NCBI RefSeq assembly: GCF_000321025.1
Contig: NZ_HE610717.1
Span: 560,950-617,238 of the forward strand
From: Peptoniphilus senegalensis JC140
Lineage (GTDB): Bacteria; Bacillota; Clostridia; Tissierellales; Peptoniphilaceae
Direction of reading: 5' to 3'
DNA: 56,289 nucleotides
Part shown: positions 19,135 to 27,663 of the stretch, in pieces
How positions within the stretch are numbered: position 1 is the stretch's first letter
Layout: each line of letters opens with the position of its first letter
Notes under the pieces: generated by a model
The model's database searches: none
What the model saw: only the letters and a program-made list of their open reading frames with translations
Told to the model about the DNA's origin: nothing
Program-made: the position numbers and the translations under genes

Positions 19135-21384
19135 TCAAAGTTTTATTAAATTATATTTCATATTGTATTTATCTAAAATTTTCATTTCCCTATCTGTACT
19201 TGTAAAAATTAAAACTTGTTTTTCATCCTTTAGAAGTTCAAGAGTATTTTTAAGCCTCTTTTCATCATAGGAATCGAAGTGACTATCAAGAACAAGAGGA
19301 ATATTTTTATCTGTAATTATTTTTGAAATAGAAAGTCTAAAAGCAAGATAAATTTGCTCCATTGTGCCAAGACTCAAGCTTTTTAATTCAGCATAATCGC
19401 CAATAAATTTATCATATACCTTTATGTCAAATCTGTCATCAACTAAAATTTCACTGTATTTATGATTAGTCATACCCTCTAAATATTTTGAAATAATATT
19501 TTTTAAGATAGGAAGAGTGTCATTTCTTTTCACTTTTATAAAGTTTTCAAGTTTTTCAATTGATATTTCAAGCAAATCCCTCTTGTATTCTAGGCTTTTT
19601 AATTTGTCCCTTTCTTCAAAGGTCTTTTCTTCCAAAATCCTTAGCCTTTCAAGAGAATCTTCCTGAGTTTTTAAAATTCCACCGAAATTGGAAATTTTTA
19701 GCCTTGTTTCCTTAATGTTATTTGAAATACTTTCAATGGACTCCTCAGAATAAACTTCGCCAGACAAGTTTTCCTTTTCTAGTTCTTCAATCCTATACTT
19801 ATATTCGCTGGACTTGTCACTTTGAGAATCTTTAATATCATGAAATAAATTCTTTAAATCTTTAATATTTTTTACTCCATATTTATCAAAGAGTTTATCT
19901 AATTCATCTTCTAGCTTCTTTATTTTTTCTTTTGTATCTTCAATTTCAATATTATTTTTTTCTTTCCAGCTTTCATTGTATTCATTTTTTGAAATATTTT
20001 TTAAATTTTCTTCTTTTTTCTCGTCTAAAACTTCTGTCAAACTTCTCAAATCTTTTACTCCATACTTTTCAAAAAGTTCAGCAAAATCTTTGTCATAATT
20101 TCTCTTCTTTATAGTTTTATCCAAAGATTTTTTCTTAAAATCAAGGAGCTTACTCTCTAATCTATTTAAAAGATCCTTATTTTCTCTAAATTTTACAACT
20201 CTAAAATAGGAATATGTAAAAAATATTAGGGAAAAAATAATTATAAAATACTTTTTAAGATAAATTGATAAAAGAATTATTCCAACACCAGCAATAAATG
20301 AGAAGAGTACTTTCAAAAAATATCTCAAGCCCTTTTTTTCTATATTTTTTATATCGACAGAAATTATTTCAATCTCCTTAGAAAAATTATTTTCATTTAA
20401 AATTGCAATTTCTTCTTTAATATCCTTTAGTCTCTTATAATCTACTTCAACTTCGTCATCAACTTCATAATTATATTCTCTCTGAGATAGTAAATCGTCA
20501 AGCTTACTCGAATAAAGTCCTATACTTCTATTTATTTCAATCGCTCTTTCAAAGTCAGAAAATTTAAAATCTTCATCTTTATTAGACTTTTCCTTTTGAA
20601 TTTCCATTAGCTTCTTATTTAATTCTTGAAGCTCAAAAAGCTTTCTGCCCCTTAAATTATCTTCTAAAATTTTTAATTTCTCCTTAGCTTCTTTATAATC
20701 ATTGGCAGATTTTCTATAATCATCTTTAAGACTTGCAAAATTTATTTTCTCTGAAGTTAATTTATCTAGCTCTTGGTAAATCTTTCCAATTTCAGAAGTT
20801 TTTCTCCTATTTGTTCCCAAAGTGTATAAATCATCCTTCATCCTATCTAAAACTTTTTTCAAATCAATATTTTCATCTTGAGAGACAGAGAAGTTGTCAA
20901 TTTTATTTTTTAACTCTTCTGCAGCATCTTCCTCCACTTGTGCTAGTCTTTGGGAAATAAAAAAAGTGGACTGATAAATTTTTCTACTAATTTCAAAAAA
21001 CAAGAGACCAGGTTGTGGGATTCGTGAATTTAAAAAGTTTCTTTCATCCTCTGAATAGTCTTCGCCCTTATCCAAATTTAATATAGAAATTTCATCACTA
21101 TCAAAATCTCGGCTAATTCTAAAATTTTCTCCCCCATCACTTAAAATTACATAACCCTTATATAAATTTGAAGACCACGGTCTCGATTTTTCAAAAACTT
21201 CGTCGCGAACTTTTCTAGCTAAGGAATCTTTGCTAAATCCATAAAAAATTCCATCAATAAAATTTACGACAGTAGACTTACCTGCTTCATTATCTCCAAT
21301 TATTAAATTAATTCCATCTTCAAGCTTTATTATTTTATTTTCAAATTTTCCAAAATTTAAAATTCCAAGTTCTTTAAATATCAT
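19135..21384 (-). CDS. SbcC/Rad50-like SMC ATPase (YhaN family)
   Basis: 749-aa AAA+ ABC-type ATPase. The N-terminus has Walker A GDNEAGKST (~31-39), and the C-terminus has the signature SLSLGTMEQIYLAFRLS and Walker B IPLVLDSHFDSYD. Between them are two long coiled-coil arms (about 175-300 and 430-610) with a hydrophobic double span in the middle (~345-390, FIAGVGIILLSIYL...IIIFSLIFF), as in YhaN, suggesting membrane association at the hinge. The start at 21384 is preferred because GGAG lies 9 nt upstream and the conserved MIFKELGILNFGKF begins there. It follows the nuclease gene yhaO (11-nt overlap) and probably forms a Mre11-Rad50-like complex with it for DNA repair. Confidence 0.85.
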   Translation of the reverse strand: MIFKELGILNFGKFENKIIKLEDGINLIIGDNEAGKSTVVNFIDGIFYGFSKDSLARKVRDEVFEKSRPWSSNLYKGYVILSDGGENFRISRDFDSDEISILNLDKGEDYSEDERNFLNSRIPQPGLLFFEISRKIYQSTFFISQRLAQVEEDAAEELKNKIDNFSVSQDENIDLKKVLDRMKDDLYTLGTNRRKTSEIGKIYQELDKLTSEKINFASLKDDYRKSANDYKEAKEKLKILEDNLRGRKLFELQELNKKLMEIQKEKSNKDEDFKFSDFERAIEINRSIGLYSSKLDDLLSQREYNYEVDDEVEVDYKRLKDIKEEIAILNENNFSKEIEIISVDIKNIEKKGLRYFLKVLFSFIAGVGIILLSIYLKKYFIIIFSLIFFTYSYFRVVKFRENKDLLNRLESKLLDFKKKSLDKTIKKRNYDKDFAELFEKYGVKDLRSLTEVLDEKKEENLKNISKNEYNESWKEKNNIEIEDTKEKIKKLEDELDKLFDKYGVKNIKDLKNLFHDIKDSQSDKSSEYKYRIEELEKENLSGEVYSEESIESISNNIKETRLKISNFGGILKTQEDSLERLRILEEKTFEERDKLKSLEYKRDLLEISIEKLENFIKVKRNDTLPILKNIISKYLEGMTNHKYSEILVDDRFDIKVYDKFIGDYAELKSLSLGTMEQIYLAFRLSISKIITDKNIPLVLDSHFDSYDEKRLKNTLELLKDEKQVLIFTSTDREMKILDKYNMKYNLIKL

Positions 21385-22395
21385 AATATTGCTCCAAAAT
21401 GTAATTCTTTGACATTTCCATAGCATCTCTCTCGAGCTTGCTATCAGAAAAACTATGAAGAAAATCTAAAATATACTTATCCTTAATTTCAAAATCATGA
21501 AGAGAACCCTCAACAATTTCGTTAATAATTTCAAAATAAAAGGCTGATAAGTTTTCCCTCAAAAAACTTTCAATCTCCATTTTGTGAATACTTCTTCCCC
21601 TTAGAGTAATCCTATATAAATTGTCCTCTTCTATTTTATCTTGAATATTTTTTAAAATTTCGTAAAAAGTCATATCATCCTCAATTTTTACTTCAAGATT
21701 TACAAATTTTCTCTTGGAAAAATTTTTATATTCAAAGATTTTTTCTCATCATCTAAAAAAATTATTCCTCTGTCTCCCTCATCTTTAAAGGAAAGTGGAA
21801 TGAGCGAGCCACAATAGTAGGCATTGTCTAAAACTTTTCCTCTCTTGTGAATGTGCCCAAGTGCAAGGTAATTAAAGTCTCTCATAAAACTTTCATCAAG
21901 TGGCAGATACCTCTCGTCCTTTAAATCTGAATGAAAAAGTCCAATATTTATAAACTTCTTATCTAATTTGACATTATAAAAATCTCTTTTGAAACTGTAA
22001 TTGTCGTAGGAAATACCATAAATTCTAGTATTAAGTTCCTTTAACTCAAAAAAATCCAGCTCACTCTTAAATATATATAAATTTTCTGGCAAATCTACTT
22101 TTAAAAATAAATTGTCACTTGAAAGATAATCATGATTTCCAAAAACTATAAAAACTTTTGCTGTTATATCTTTTATTAAATCTAAAAATCTCTCTAAATC
22201 CTTTAGATTAAAAAATTCTCTCTCAAATAAATCTCCTGCAATTAAAAAAATATCTGCATTAACTTCATTTGAAAAGTCAGCGACATCTTTAAAAGCACGC
22301 CAAGTATCCTCTAAAAGTTTATTCGAAACATCAAGTGGAAGACTTCCTTTATAAAATTTTTTTAAATGTAAATCTCCTGTATGAATTATCTTCAT
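21374..22395 (-). pseudogene. SbcD/Mre11-like DNA repair exonuclease (YhaO family), frameshifted
   Basis: The first 226 residues hold the calcineurin-like nuclease motifs: GDLHLKKFY, IAGDLFERE, VFGNHDYLSSD, HSDLKDE and ALGHIHKRG. Reading then stops at 21700. The last ~100 residues, ending in the yhaN overlap, continue in another frame and match the family's C-terminal cap (KRKFVNLEVKIEDDMTFYE then LYRITLRG). One added base in the A5T5 stretch at 21718-21727 would restore a ~340-aa protein reading KIFSKRKFVNL. This is the upstream partner of the YhaN ATPase. A sequencing indel is the likeliest cause; a genuine loss would leave YhaN without its nuclease. Confidence 0.83.
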
Positions 22396-22410
22396 CTTAT
22401 CACCAAAACA

Positions 22411-22419
22411 ATTATAACA
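22411..22419 (-). promoter_or_regulatory. Extended -10 promoter of the yhaO-yhaN operon
   Basis: Minus-strand TGTTATAAT in the context CTGTGTTATAATTG; the -35 is unclear. Predicted start ~22404, so the GGTGAT ribosome site lies almost at the 5' end and the leader is under 15 nt. Confidence 0.5.
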
Positions 22420-22431
22420 CAGTTTAAAGGC

Positions 22432-22461
22432 AAAAAAAGAGCTCCTCCAAGGGAACCCTTT
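22432..22461 (-). terminator. Terminator after the isochorismatase-family gene
   Basis: Minus-strand stem AAAGGGTTCC / GGAGCTCTTT (two G-U pairs), loop CTTGGA, followed by a T7 run; starts 2 nt past the stop codon. Confidence 0.75.
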
Positions 22462-22462
22462 A

Positions 22463-23014
22463 TCAAATAATTAATTTTTGTAAAGTTTTAAATTCGTCTG
22501 TGCCTGCAATTCCTGCAAGGTCAAATAAAACTGTTTCTGTATTTGTAACAACTGAACCCATTTCACGAAGAAGTTCCAATCCATTTTTATAATTTTTTTC
22601 TGCCCTTGAACCTATTGCATCTTCTACTACAAAAACTTCAAAGCCTGCTTCAAGTAATGACCTAACTGTTTGGAATACACAAATATGTGTCTCCATGCCA
22701 CAAAGAACTACTTGTTTCTTGCCAAGTCTATCAAATTCCTTTTTAATTTCTTCGTCTCCATAGGAATTAAAAGTAACTTTCCCAAACTCTTCTTTATCCT
22801 TTAGCGGAGCCTTTACTTCATCATTTGTATATCCAAGTCCCTTTGGATATTGCACTGTATAAATTGCTTCTGCACCAATTATGTTTGCAACTTTTGCCAA
22901 AATTGTTGAGTTTTTTACAATTTCATCTCTGTTATACATTGCCTTTAAAAGTTTATCTTGTATATCTATAAAAGCAAAAACTACATCTTCTCTATTTAAT
23001 TGAAAATTCTTCAT
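22463..23014 (-). CDS. Isochorismatase-fold cysteine hydrolase
   Basis: 183-aa hydrolase of the nicotinamidase/isochorismatase superfamily. The catalytic triad is visible as Asp17 (FIDIQD), Lys79 (FGKVTF) and Cys112 (GMETHICV), with the family's cis-peptide region just before the Cys. The lack of nicotinamidase metal-ligand spacing (DxHxxxH) argues against PncA; this form resembles YcaC-type hydrolases of unknown substrate. Last gene of ybaK-pgcA-pfkB-like-hydrolase, 11 nt after the PfkB-like gene. Confidence 0.85.
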   Translation of the reverse strand: MKNFQLNREDVVFAFIDIQDKLLKAMYNRDEIVKNSTILAKVANIIGAEAIYTVQYPKGLGYTNDEVKAPLKDKEEFGKVTFNSYGDEEIKKEFDRLGKKQVVLCGMETHICVFQTVRSLLEAGFEVFVVEDAIGSRAEKNYKNGLELLREMGSVVTNTETVLFDLAGIAGTDEFKTLQKLII

Positions 23015-23025
23015 TTATCCTCCTT

Positions 23026-23934
23026 TTAAATTTCCTCAACTTCAACGCTATTCATAATTTTTTTAATAGCACTCATTTCAATCTTATCTTTATCAACAAA
23101 ATTTTCCCACACTCCACAGGATATTGCAAGTTTTATAGAAGTGATAAAATCATAGTCTCTATCAATTGCCATGGCAAGACCAGCAAGAGACAAACCTGTG
23201 TCAAATTTTTCTGTTATCTCATTTCTTTCAAGCTTCTTTTTATTTACATAAGCCCTATAATTTTTATCCTCTGTTGAAATTATTGTAGCTCTTTTACTAT
23301 TTACAAAAACTATCTTTGTTCCAGCTTGAATAAATCTTTTGTTGTATTCAATTACTTCACCAGTATAATTAATTTTTCTTTCTCTTTCAATGTCATCTTT
23401 GTCAAACATTAAAATATAGGGATTAGTTTTTTCTATTACATCAAGATTTTTGGGATTGACAGCAACTTTTATATTATTTTTGTAACAAATTCTAATTAAT
23501 TTTTCGTAAATGTCATCTTCAAGTCCAAATAAATCAATTTTGGGAATTACTGCAATTTTTTTGTTGTAAAGAGCTCTTTCAAAGGAATTTAAAATATCAT
23601 TCCTGTCTTCCATGGTAATTCTTGGGTCTTGGGTCTTATATTTTTTTTCAAATTCATCGCCCATTATAAAAATTTCTTCAACATTTTCATCTTTAAGAGC
23701 AGTATAATTTACATCAATTCCAAGTCTACTTAGAGTAAGAGCAATTTCTCTACCTCTGCTGCTTCCCTTTAGCATAAAAACTTCGGAATCAATGCCAAGT
23801 TTTTTCGCAAAAAGCGCCATATAAATTCCCTTGCCACTTGGATAAATTTTTGAGCTTTCGATTATATTTTCTGTCTCATTATTTAATTTATATTCTCTGA
23901 CAATTTTGGGGTTAAAATCACAAAATAGTATCAT
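23026..23934 (-). CDS. PfkB-family sugar-kinase-like protein, degenerate active site
   Basis: 302-aa protein related to 1-phosphofructokinase/tagatose-6-phosphate kinase. The N-terminal PfkB signature is recognisable (YPSGKGIYMALFAKKLGI, with the family's GGKGxN altered to SGKGIYM). The C-terminal signature, normally GxGDS...AG with the catalytic Asp, reads FDTGLSLAGLA, so the Asp position appears to be Gly. That suggests loss of classical kinase activity or a changed role. The ATG at 23934 is preferred over an upstream in-frame start since AGGTG precedes it and it lies 4 nt after the phosphoglucomutase stop. Substrate unknown. Confidence 0.8.
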   Translation of the reverse strand: MILFCDFNPKIVREYKLNNETENIIESSKIYPSGKGIYMALFAKKLGIDSEVFMLKGSSRGREIALTLSRLGIDVNYTALKDENVEEIFIMGDEFEKKYKTQDPRITMEDRNDILNSFERALYNKKIAVIPKIDLFGLEDDIYEKLIRICYKNNIKVAVNPKNLDVIEKTNPYILMFDKDDIERERKINYTGEVIEYNKRFIQAGTKIVFVNSKRATIISTEDKNYRAYVNKKKLERNEITEKFDTGLSLAGLAMAIDRDYDFITSIKLAISCGVWENFVDKDKIEMSAIKKIMNSVEVEEI

Positions 23935-23938
23935 TAAA

Positions 23939-25603
23939 TCACCTACTTGTCTCAATTTTTTTAATTATTTCTTCTTTCATTACATTTATTTTTTCCCTTG
24001 CCTCATCTTCATCCTTTGAAACTGCATATGCATAAATTTTTAACTTTGGCTCGGTTCCAGAAGGCCTAAGTGCAAACCAAGTTTCTTCGTCAAAATAAAA
24101 TTTTAATAAATCTTGAGGATTTTCTTCATCATTTATAAAGTCAACTTTTCTTTTTAATTTTCCAATTTTTTCGAAACTATCAATTTTTCTAAAGTTATCC
24201 ATGATTTTTTTCATAATTTCATTTCCATCTTTACCCTCAAAGTAAACTGAGTCTAAAAACTCCTCATAATAACCATATTTTTTATAAATTTCTTCAATGT
24301 AGTCTTTTATTTTTAAATTTCTCTTTTTTAAATATCCTGCCAACTCTACTACAATCATTGATGTAACAATGGCATCCTTATCTCTTATATGGTCACCAAT
24401 TACATAACCGATGGACTCTTCATATCCAAATATAAAATTCTTTTCATGATTTTCTTCCCAAATATTTGGAAGATTACAAATATTTTTAAAGCCAGTTAGC
24501 GTTTCAAAAACTTCTACGCCATAATCTTTGGCAATTTTTTTAATCAAGTCAGCAGTTACAACTGACTTCACAATTGCACCATTTTTTATATTTTTATCCT
24601 TAATTATTTCCAAAATAAAGCTTCCAAGGATAAAACCCATTTGATTACCACTTATTCTTAAAATTTCATCGCCCATTTCCATTACAGCAAGCCTATCTGA
24701 ATCTGGGTCTGTTGCAATAATTATATCTGCATTTTCTTTTTTTGCAAGATCTATTGCCTTGTCAAATGCCCTTATATCTTCTGGATTTGGATTTGTTACA
24801 TTTGTAAAATCTCCATCAGGATTTTCTTGCTCAGGAACAACACTTACATTTTCAAAGCCACGAAAAGCTAAAATATTTCTTACAAATTTATTGCCACAAC
24901 CACTAAGTGGTGTGTAAATAATTTTTATTTCCTTGTCAACATCATCAGTGAGTGTATTTTTTAATGTATTTCTATAAAAAGATTTTGTTACTTTATCTCC
25001 AATAAATTTTATATTTTCGTACTCTCCCAATTTCTTTAAACTTGTAAAATCAAAATCTAATATGTTTACTTTTTGTGTTTCAGCTTCCATTTTGTCTGCT
25101 ATATCAGATAAAATTTGTGAACCCTTTTCCCAGTAAAGTTTAAATCCATTATAATTTTTTGGATTGTGAGAAGCTGTGATCATAATGCCAGAAATTGTCT
25201 TCAAATATCTAATTGAGTATGCAAGAAGTGGAGTTGGAGTAATTCCAGGGAACAAGTAAACCCTAATTCCCTTTTCAGCCAAAATTTTTGCAGTCAAAAT
25301 AGAAAATTCGTAGGAGAAATGTCTTATGTCTCTGCCAATGACAACTCCTCTTTTCTTTGCATCTTCTCCAAGGCTTTCGATTAAATTTGATAGAGCTATT
25401 GCAGTTCTTCCTACAGTTAAATAATTCATTCTATTTGTTCCTGCACCTAAAATCCCGCGAAGTCCTGCAGTTCCAAATTCTAAATCCTTATAAAATCTAT
25501 CTTCTATTTCTTCTTCATTATCTTTAATATCTAAAAGTTCACATTTTAAATTTTTATCTAAGTTTTCACTTGCTAGCCATTTTTCATAAATATCCTTATA
25601 CAT
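23939..25603 (-). CDS. pgcA: Phosphoglucomutase/phosphomannomutase
   Basis: 554-aa α-D-phosphohexomutase interconverting hexose 1- and 6-phosphates for cell-wall and glycan precursors. Visible: phosphoserine loop TASHNPKNYNG, metal-binding loop ATDPDSDRLAV, sugar loop GYEESIGYV and the C-terminal phosphate loop RPSGTEPKLKIY. Length and layout match the PgcA/YhxB type of Bacillota. It starts 2 nt after ybaK and is followed 4 nt later by the PfkB-like gene, so both sugar-phosphate proteins are co-expressed. Confidence 0.95.
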   Translation of the reverse strand: MYKDIYEKWLASENLDKNLKCELLDIKDNEEEIEDRFYKDLEFGTAGLRGILGAGTNRMNYLTVGRTAIALSNLIESLGEDAKKRGVVIGRDIRHFSYEFSILTAKILAEKGIRVYLFPGITPTPLLAYSIRYLKTISGIMITASHNPKNYNGFKLYWEKGSQILSDIADKMEAETQKVNILDFDFTSLKKLGEYENIKFIGDKVTKSFYRNTLKNTLTDDVDKEIKIIYTPLSGCGNKFVRNILAFRGFENVSVVPEQENPDGDFTNVTNPNPEDIRAFDKAIDLAKKENADIIIATDPDSDRLAVMEMGDEILRISGNQMGFILGSFILEIIKDKNIKNGAIVKSVVTADLIKKIAKDYGVEVFETLTGFKNICNLPNIWEENHEKNFIFGYEESIGYVIGDHIRDKDAIVTSMIVVELAGYLKKRNLKIKDYIEEIYKKYGYYEEFLDSVYFEGKDGNEIMKKIMDNFRKIDSFEKIGKLKRKVDFINDEENPQDLLKFYFDEETWFALRPSGTEPKLKIYAYAVSKDEDEAREKINVMKEEIIKKIETSR

Positions 25604-25605
25604 AC

Positions 25606-26076
25606 TTACTCCTTTTTAATATCAGAAAATTCTCCATCAATTGCAGAAATTAATTCCCTTGGATTTACTTTTATTTGCATACCAACTTTTCCTCCACTTA
25701 CATAAAAGAAGTCAAGCTCTTCCGCTGATGAGTCTATAAAAGTTTTAAAAGATTTTTTCATCCCAACTGGAGAGCAACCTCCATGAACATAACCTGTTAG
25801 TGGAAGTAATTTTTTTTGTGGAATCATTTCAATTTTTTTAGAATCTGATGCCTTTGCAGCTTTTTTTAAATCAAGTTCACTTGAAACTGGAACTACAAAA
25901 ACAAAATGCTCGCCGTCCTTTGCTTCTGTTACAAGTGTTTTAAAAACTCTATTTTTATCTTCTCCAAGCTTTTCTGCAACATCAAGTCCACCAATTCCGT
26001 CCTTAGTTGAGTATTCGATTATTTCAAAATTTATGTTTTCGCTTTCAAGAATTCTCATTGCATTTGTTTTTTTCAT
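25606..26076 (-). CDS. ybaK: Cys-tRNA(Pro)/Cys-tRNA(Cys) deacylase, YbaK/EbsC family
   Basis: 156-aa trans-editing factor that clears mischarged Cys-tRNA(Pro). The YbaK fold is recognisable from DVAEKLGEDKNRVFKTLV (with the catalytic Lys), the GGCSPVGMKK segment and the C-terminal VSGGKVGMQIKVNPRELI. Normal length for the family. First gene of a four-gene operon. The 79-nt leader contains a possible TAAAAT -10 but no convincing -35. Confidence 0.93.
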   Translation of the reverse strand: MKKTNAMRILESENINFEIIEYSTKDGIGGLDVAEKLGEDKNRVFKTLVTEAKDGEHFVFVVPVSSELDLKKAAKASDSKKIEMIPQKKLLPLTGYVHGGCSPVGMKKSFKTFIDSSAEELDFFYVSGGKVGMQIKVNPRELISAIDGEFSDIKKE

Positions 26077-26156
26077 ATAATCACCTTTTTACCTACTTTA
26101 ATTTTACAACAAAAAAGAATTTTCTTCATCTATTTAATCTTCTTCTTTAGCAAATT

Positions 26157-26179
26157 AAAAAAGACTGTATAGCCAGTCT
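26157..26179 (-). terminator. Terminator of the aro-pab operon
   Basis: Minus-strand stem AGACTG / CAGTCT with loop GCTATA and T5 tail, immediately after the pabC stop codon. Confidence 0.8.
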
Positions 26180-26180
26180 C

Positions 26181-26894
26181 TTAAAATCCATAAATTTTTA
26201 ATTTTTCTTGAATGGTCCTTGTCTTTTCAGTGCCACAAAATTTTACATCGTCGATTGATGTGACATTCCTCACACCCATTAGTGAATTAGAAATAAAACA
26301 TTCATCAAACTTATCTAAGTCTTTTGCATAAATTTTTTCTTCAGTGATTTCAAAGTTTTCAAGGAGAAAATCTCTCATAGTTCCCCTTAAAAGACCAGAA
26401 GAAAATTCTGGTGTAATAATTTTATTATCCCTCACGAAAAAAATATTTGCAAAAGAAGTTTCACAAACTTCATCCCTTTCATTTAAGAAAAGAGCAGATC
26501 CATAACCATTCTCAATAGCCCATCTATGCTCTAAAATATTTTCGTAGTAACAAAGGCTCTTGTGATAAATAATTTTTGATGTACTATTTCTCTTTACATT
26601 AGAAATTTTTAAACTAAAACTATCATTTTTACCTATGTAATTATCTGCACGACTTGTCAAAATAAAATTCTCATCGGAAACTATTATCTTTAAGGCAAAA
26701 TTTTTTTCTTCTGAATTATTTATGTAGTCATAAATTTTTTCTTCGCTGATTTCTTTTTCTATTCCAAAAAATTTTAAGCTGTTTTTCAATCTATCCAAAT
26801 GTTTATTCAAAAATAGAGGAGCCCCATCCACTACTTTTATAGTTTCAAAGGCGCCCTTTCCAAAGGAAAGTCCATCATCAAATTCTATTTTCAT
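26181..26894 (-). CDS. pabC: 4-amino-4-deoxychorismate lyase (class IV aminotransferase fold)
   Basis: 237-aa PLP enzyme converting aminodeoxychorismate to p-aminobenzoate and pyruvate. Fold-type IV marks: DDGLSFGKGAFETIKVVDG at the N-terminus, a Lys in HKSLCYYENIL for the Schiff base, and the cofactor-binding ETSFANIFF. D-amino-acid or branched-chain aminotransferases share this fold, but its place directly after pabAB and aroF makes PabC the best call. It overlaps aroF by 17 nt, with GGAG before the ATG. Confidence 0.88.
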   Translation of the reverse strand: MKIEFDDGLSFGKGAFETIKVVDGAPLFLNKHLDRLKNSLKFFGIEKEISEEKIYDYINNSEEKNFALKIIVSDENFILTSRADNYIGKNDSFSLKISNVKRNSTSKIIYHKSLCYYENILEHRWAIENGYGSALFLNERDEVCETSFANIFFVRDNKIITPEFSSGLLRGTMRDFLLENFEITEEKIYAKDLDKFDECFISNSLMGVRNVTSIDDVKFCGTEKTRTIQEKLKIYGF

Positions 26895-27663
26895 TAAATT
26901 CTCCTACAAACTTTGCAATTTTTTCATAGCTTTTATAGTCAATAGTTTGCTGTCCATCACTTTTTGCCTGGTCAGGATTTGGATGAACTTCAATCATTAC
27001 TCCATCGAGACCAAGAGCAAGTGTGGCTCTAACCATTGGTTCAATTAACTCTCTCTTGCCTGTGCCGTGACTAGGGTCAACAATAACTGGATAACCAGCT
27101 TTTTCTTTTATATAATAAGCTCCTGCAAAGTCGAGAGTATTTCTAAGTTCTGTCTCGAAAGTCCTAATACCTCTCTCACAAAAAATTATATTGTGATTGC
27201 CCTCTACTTCAATATATTTTGCAGCCATTTCCCACTCTTTAAGAGTCGCAGAAAATCCTCTCTTTAAAATAACTGGCTTGTTAGTTCTACCAATTTTTTT
27301 TAGGAGGGCATAATTATACATATTTCGCGAGCCAATTTGAAAGGCATCTACATAATCTTTCATGATATCAACAAAATCTTCACTCAAAACTTCTGTAACT
27401 ATTGGTAGATTTGTTTCCTCTGATGCTTCTTTTAAATACTCTACTCCTTCAAATCCAAGGCCTTGAAAATCAAAGGGACTTGTCCTTGGTTTAAAAGCAC
27501 CTCCACGAAGAATATCTACGCCCATTGTTTTTAATGCCCTTGCTTCTTCAATAATATGCTCTCGAGACTCAATAGAGCATGGTCCAGCAATAATAATTGC
27601 TTTGCCAGAACCCACACTCACATCTCTAATTTTTACAATTTTTTCTTTTCCTAATTCTCTCAT
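26878..27663 (-). CDS. aroF: 3-deoxy-7-phosphoheptulonate synthase, type Iβ
   Basis: 261-aa DAHP synthase condensing PEP and erythrose 4-phosphate, the entry to the shikimate pathway. Motifs: AGPCSIES, RGGAFKPRTSPFDFQGLG, ILKRGFS, CERGIRTFE and DPSHGTG with metal ligands Cys, His, Glu and Asp. It is the short core (KDO8P-synthase-like) form with neither an N-terminal ACT/ferredoxin-like nor a chorismate-mutase regulatory extension, so feedback control must be absent or act through the separate CM-containing fusion. The ATG follows the pabAB stop directly. Confidence 0.94.
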   Translation of the reverse strand: MRELGKEKIVKIRDVSVGSGKAIIIAGPCSIESREHIIEEARALKTMGVDILRGGAFKPRTSPFDFQGLGFEGVEYLKEASEETNLPIVTEVLSEDFVDIMKDYVDAFQIGSRNMYNYALLKKIGRTNKPVILKRGFSATLKEWEMAAKYIEVEGNHNIIFCERGIRTFETELRNTLDFAGAYYIKEKAGYPVIVDPSHGTGKRELIEPMVRATLALGLDGVMIEVHPNPDQAKSDGQQTIDYKSYEKIAKFVGEFNENRI

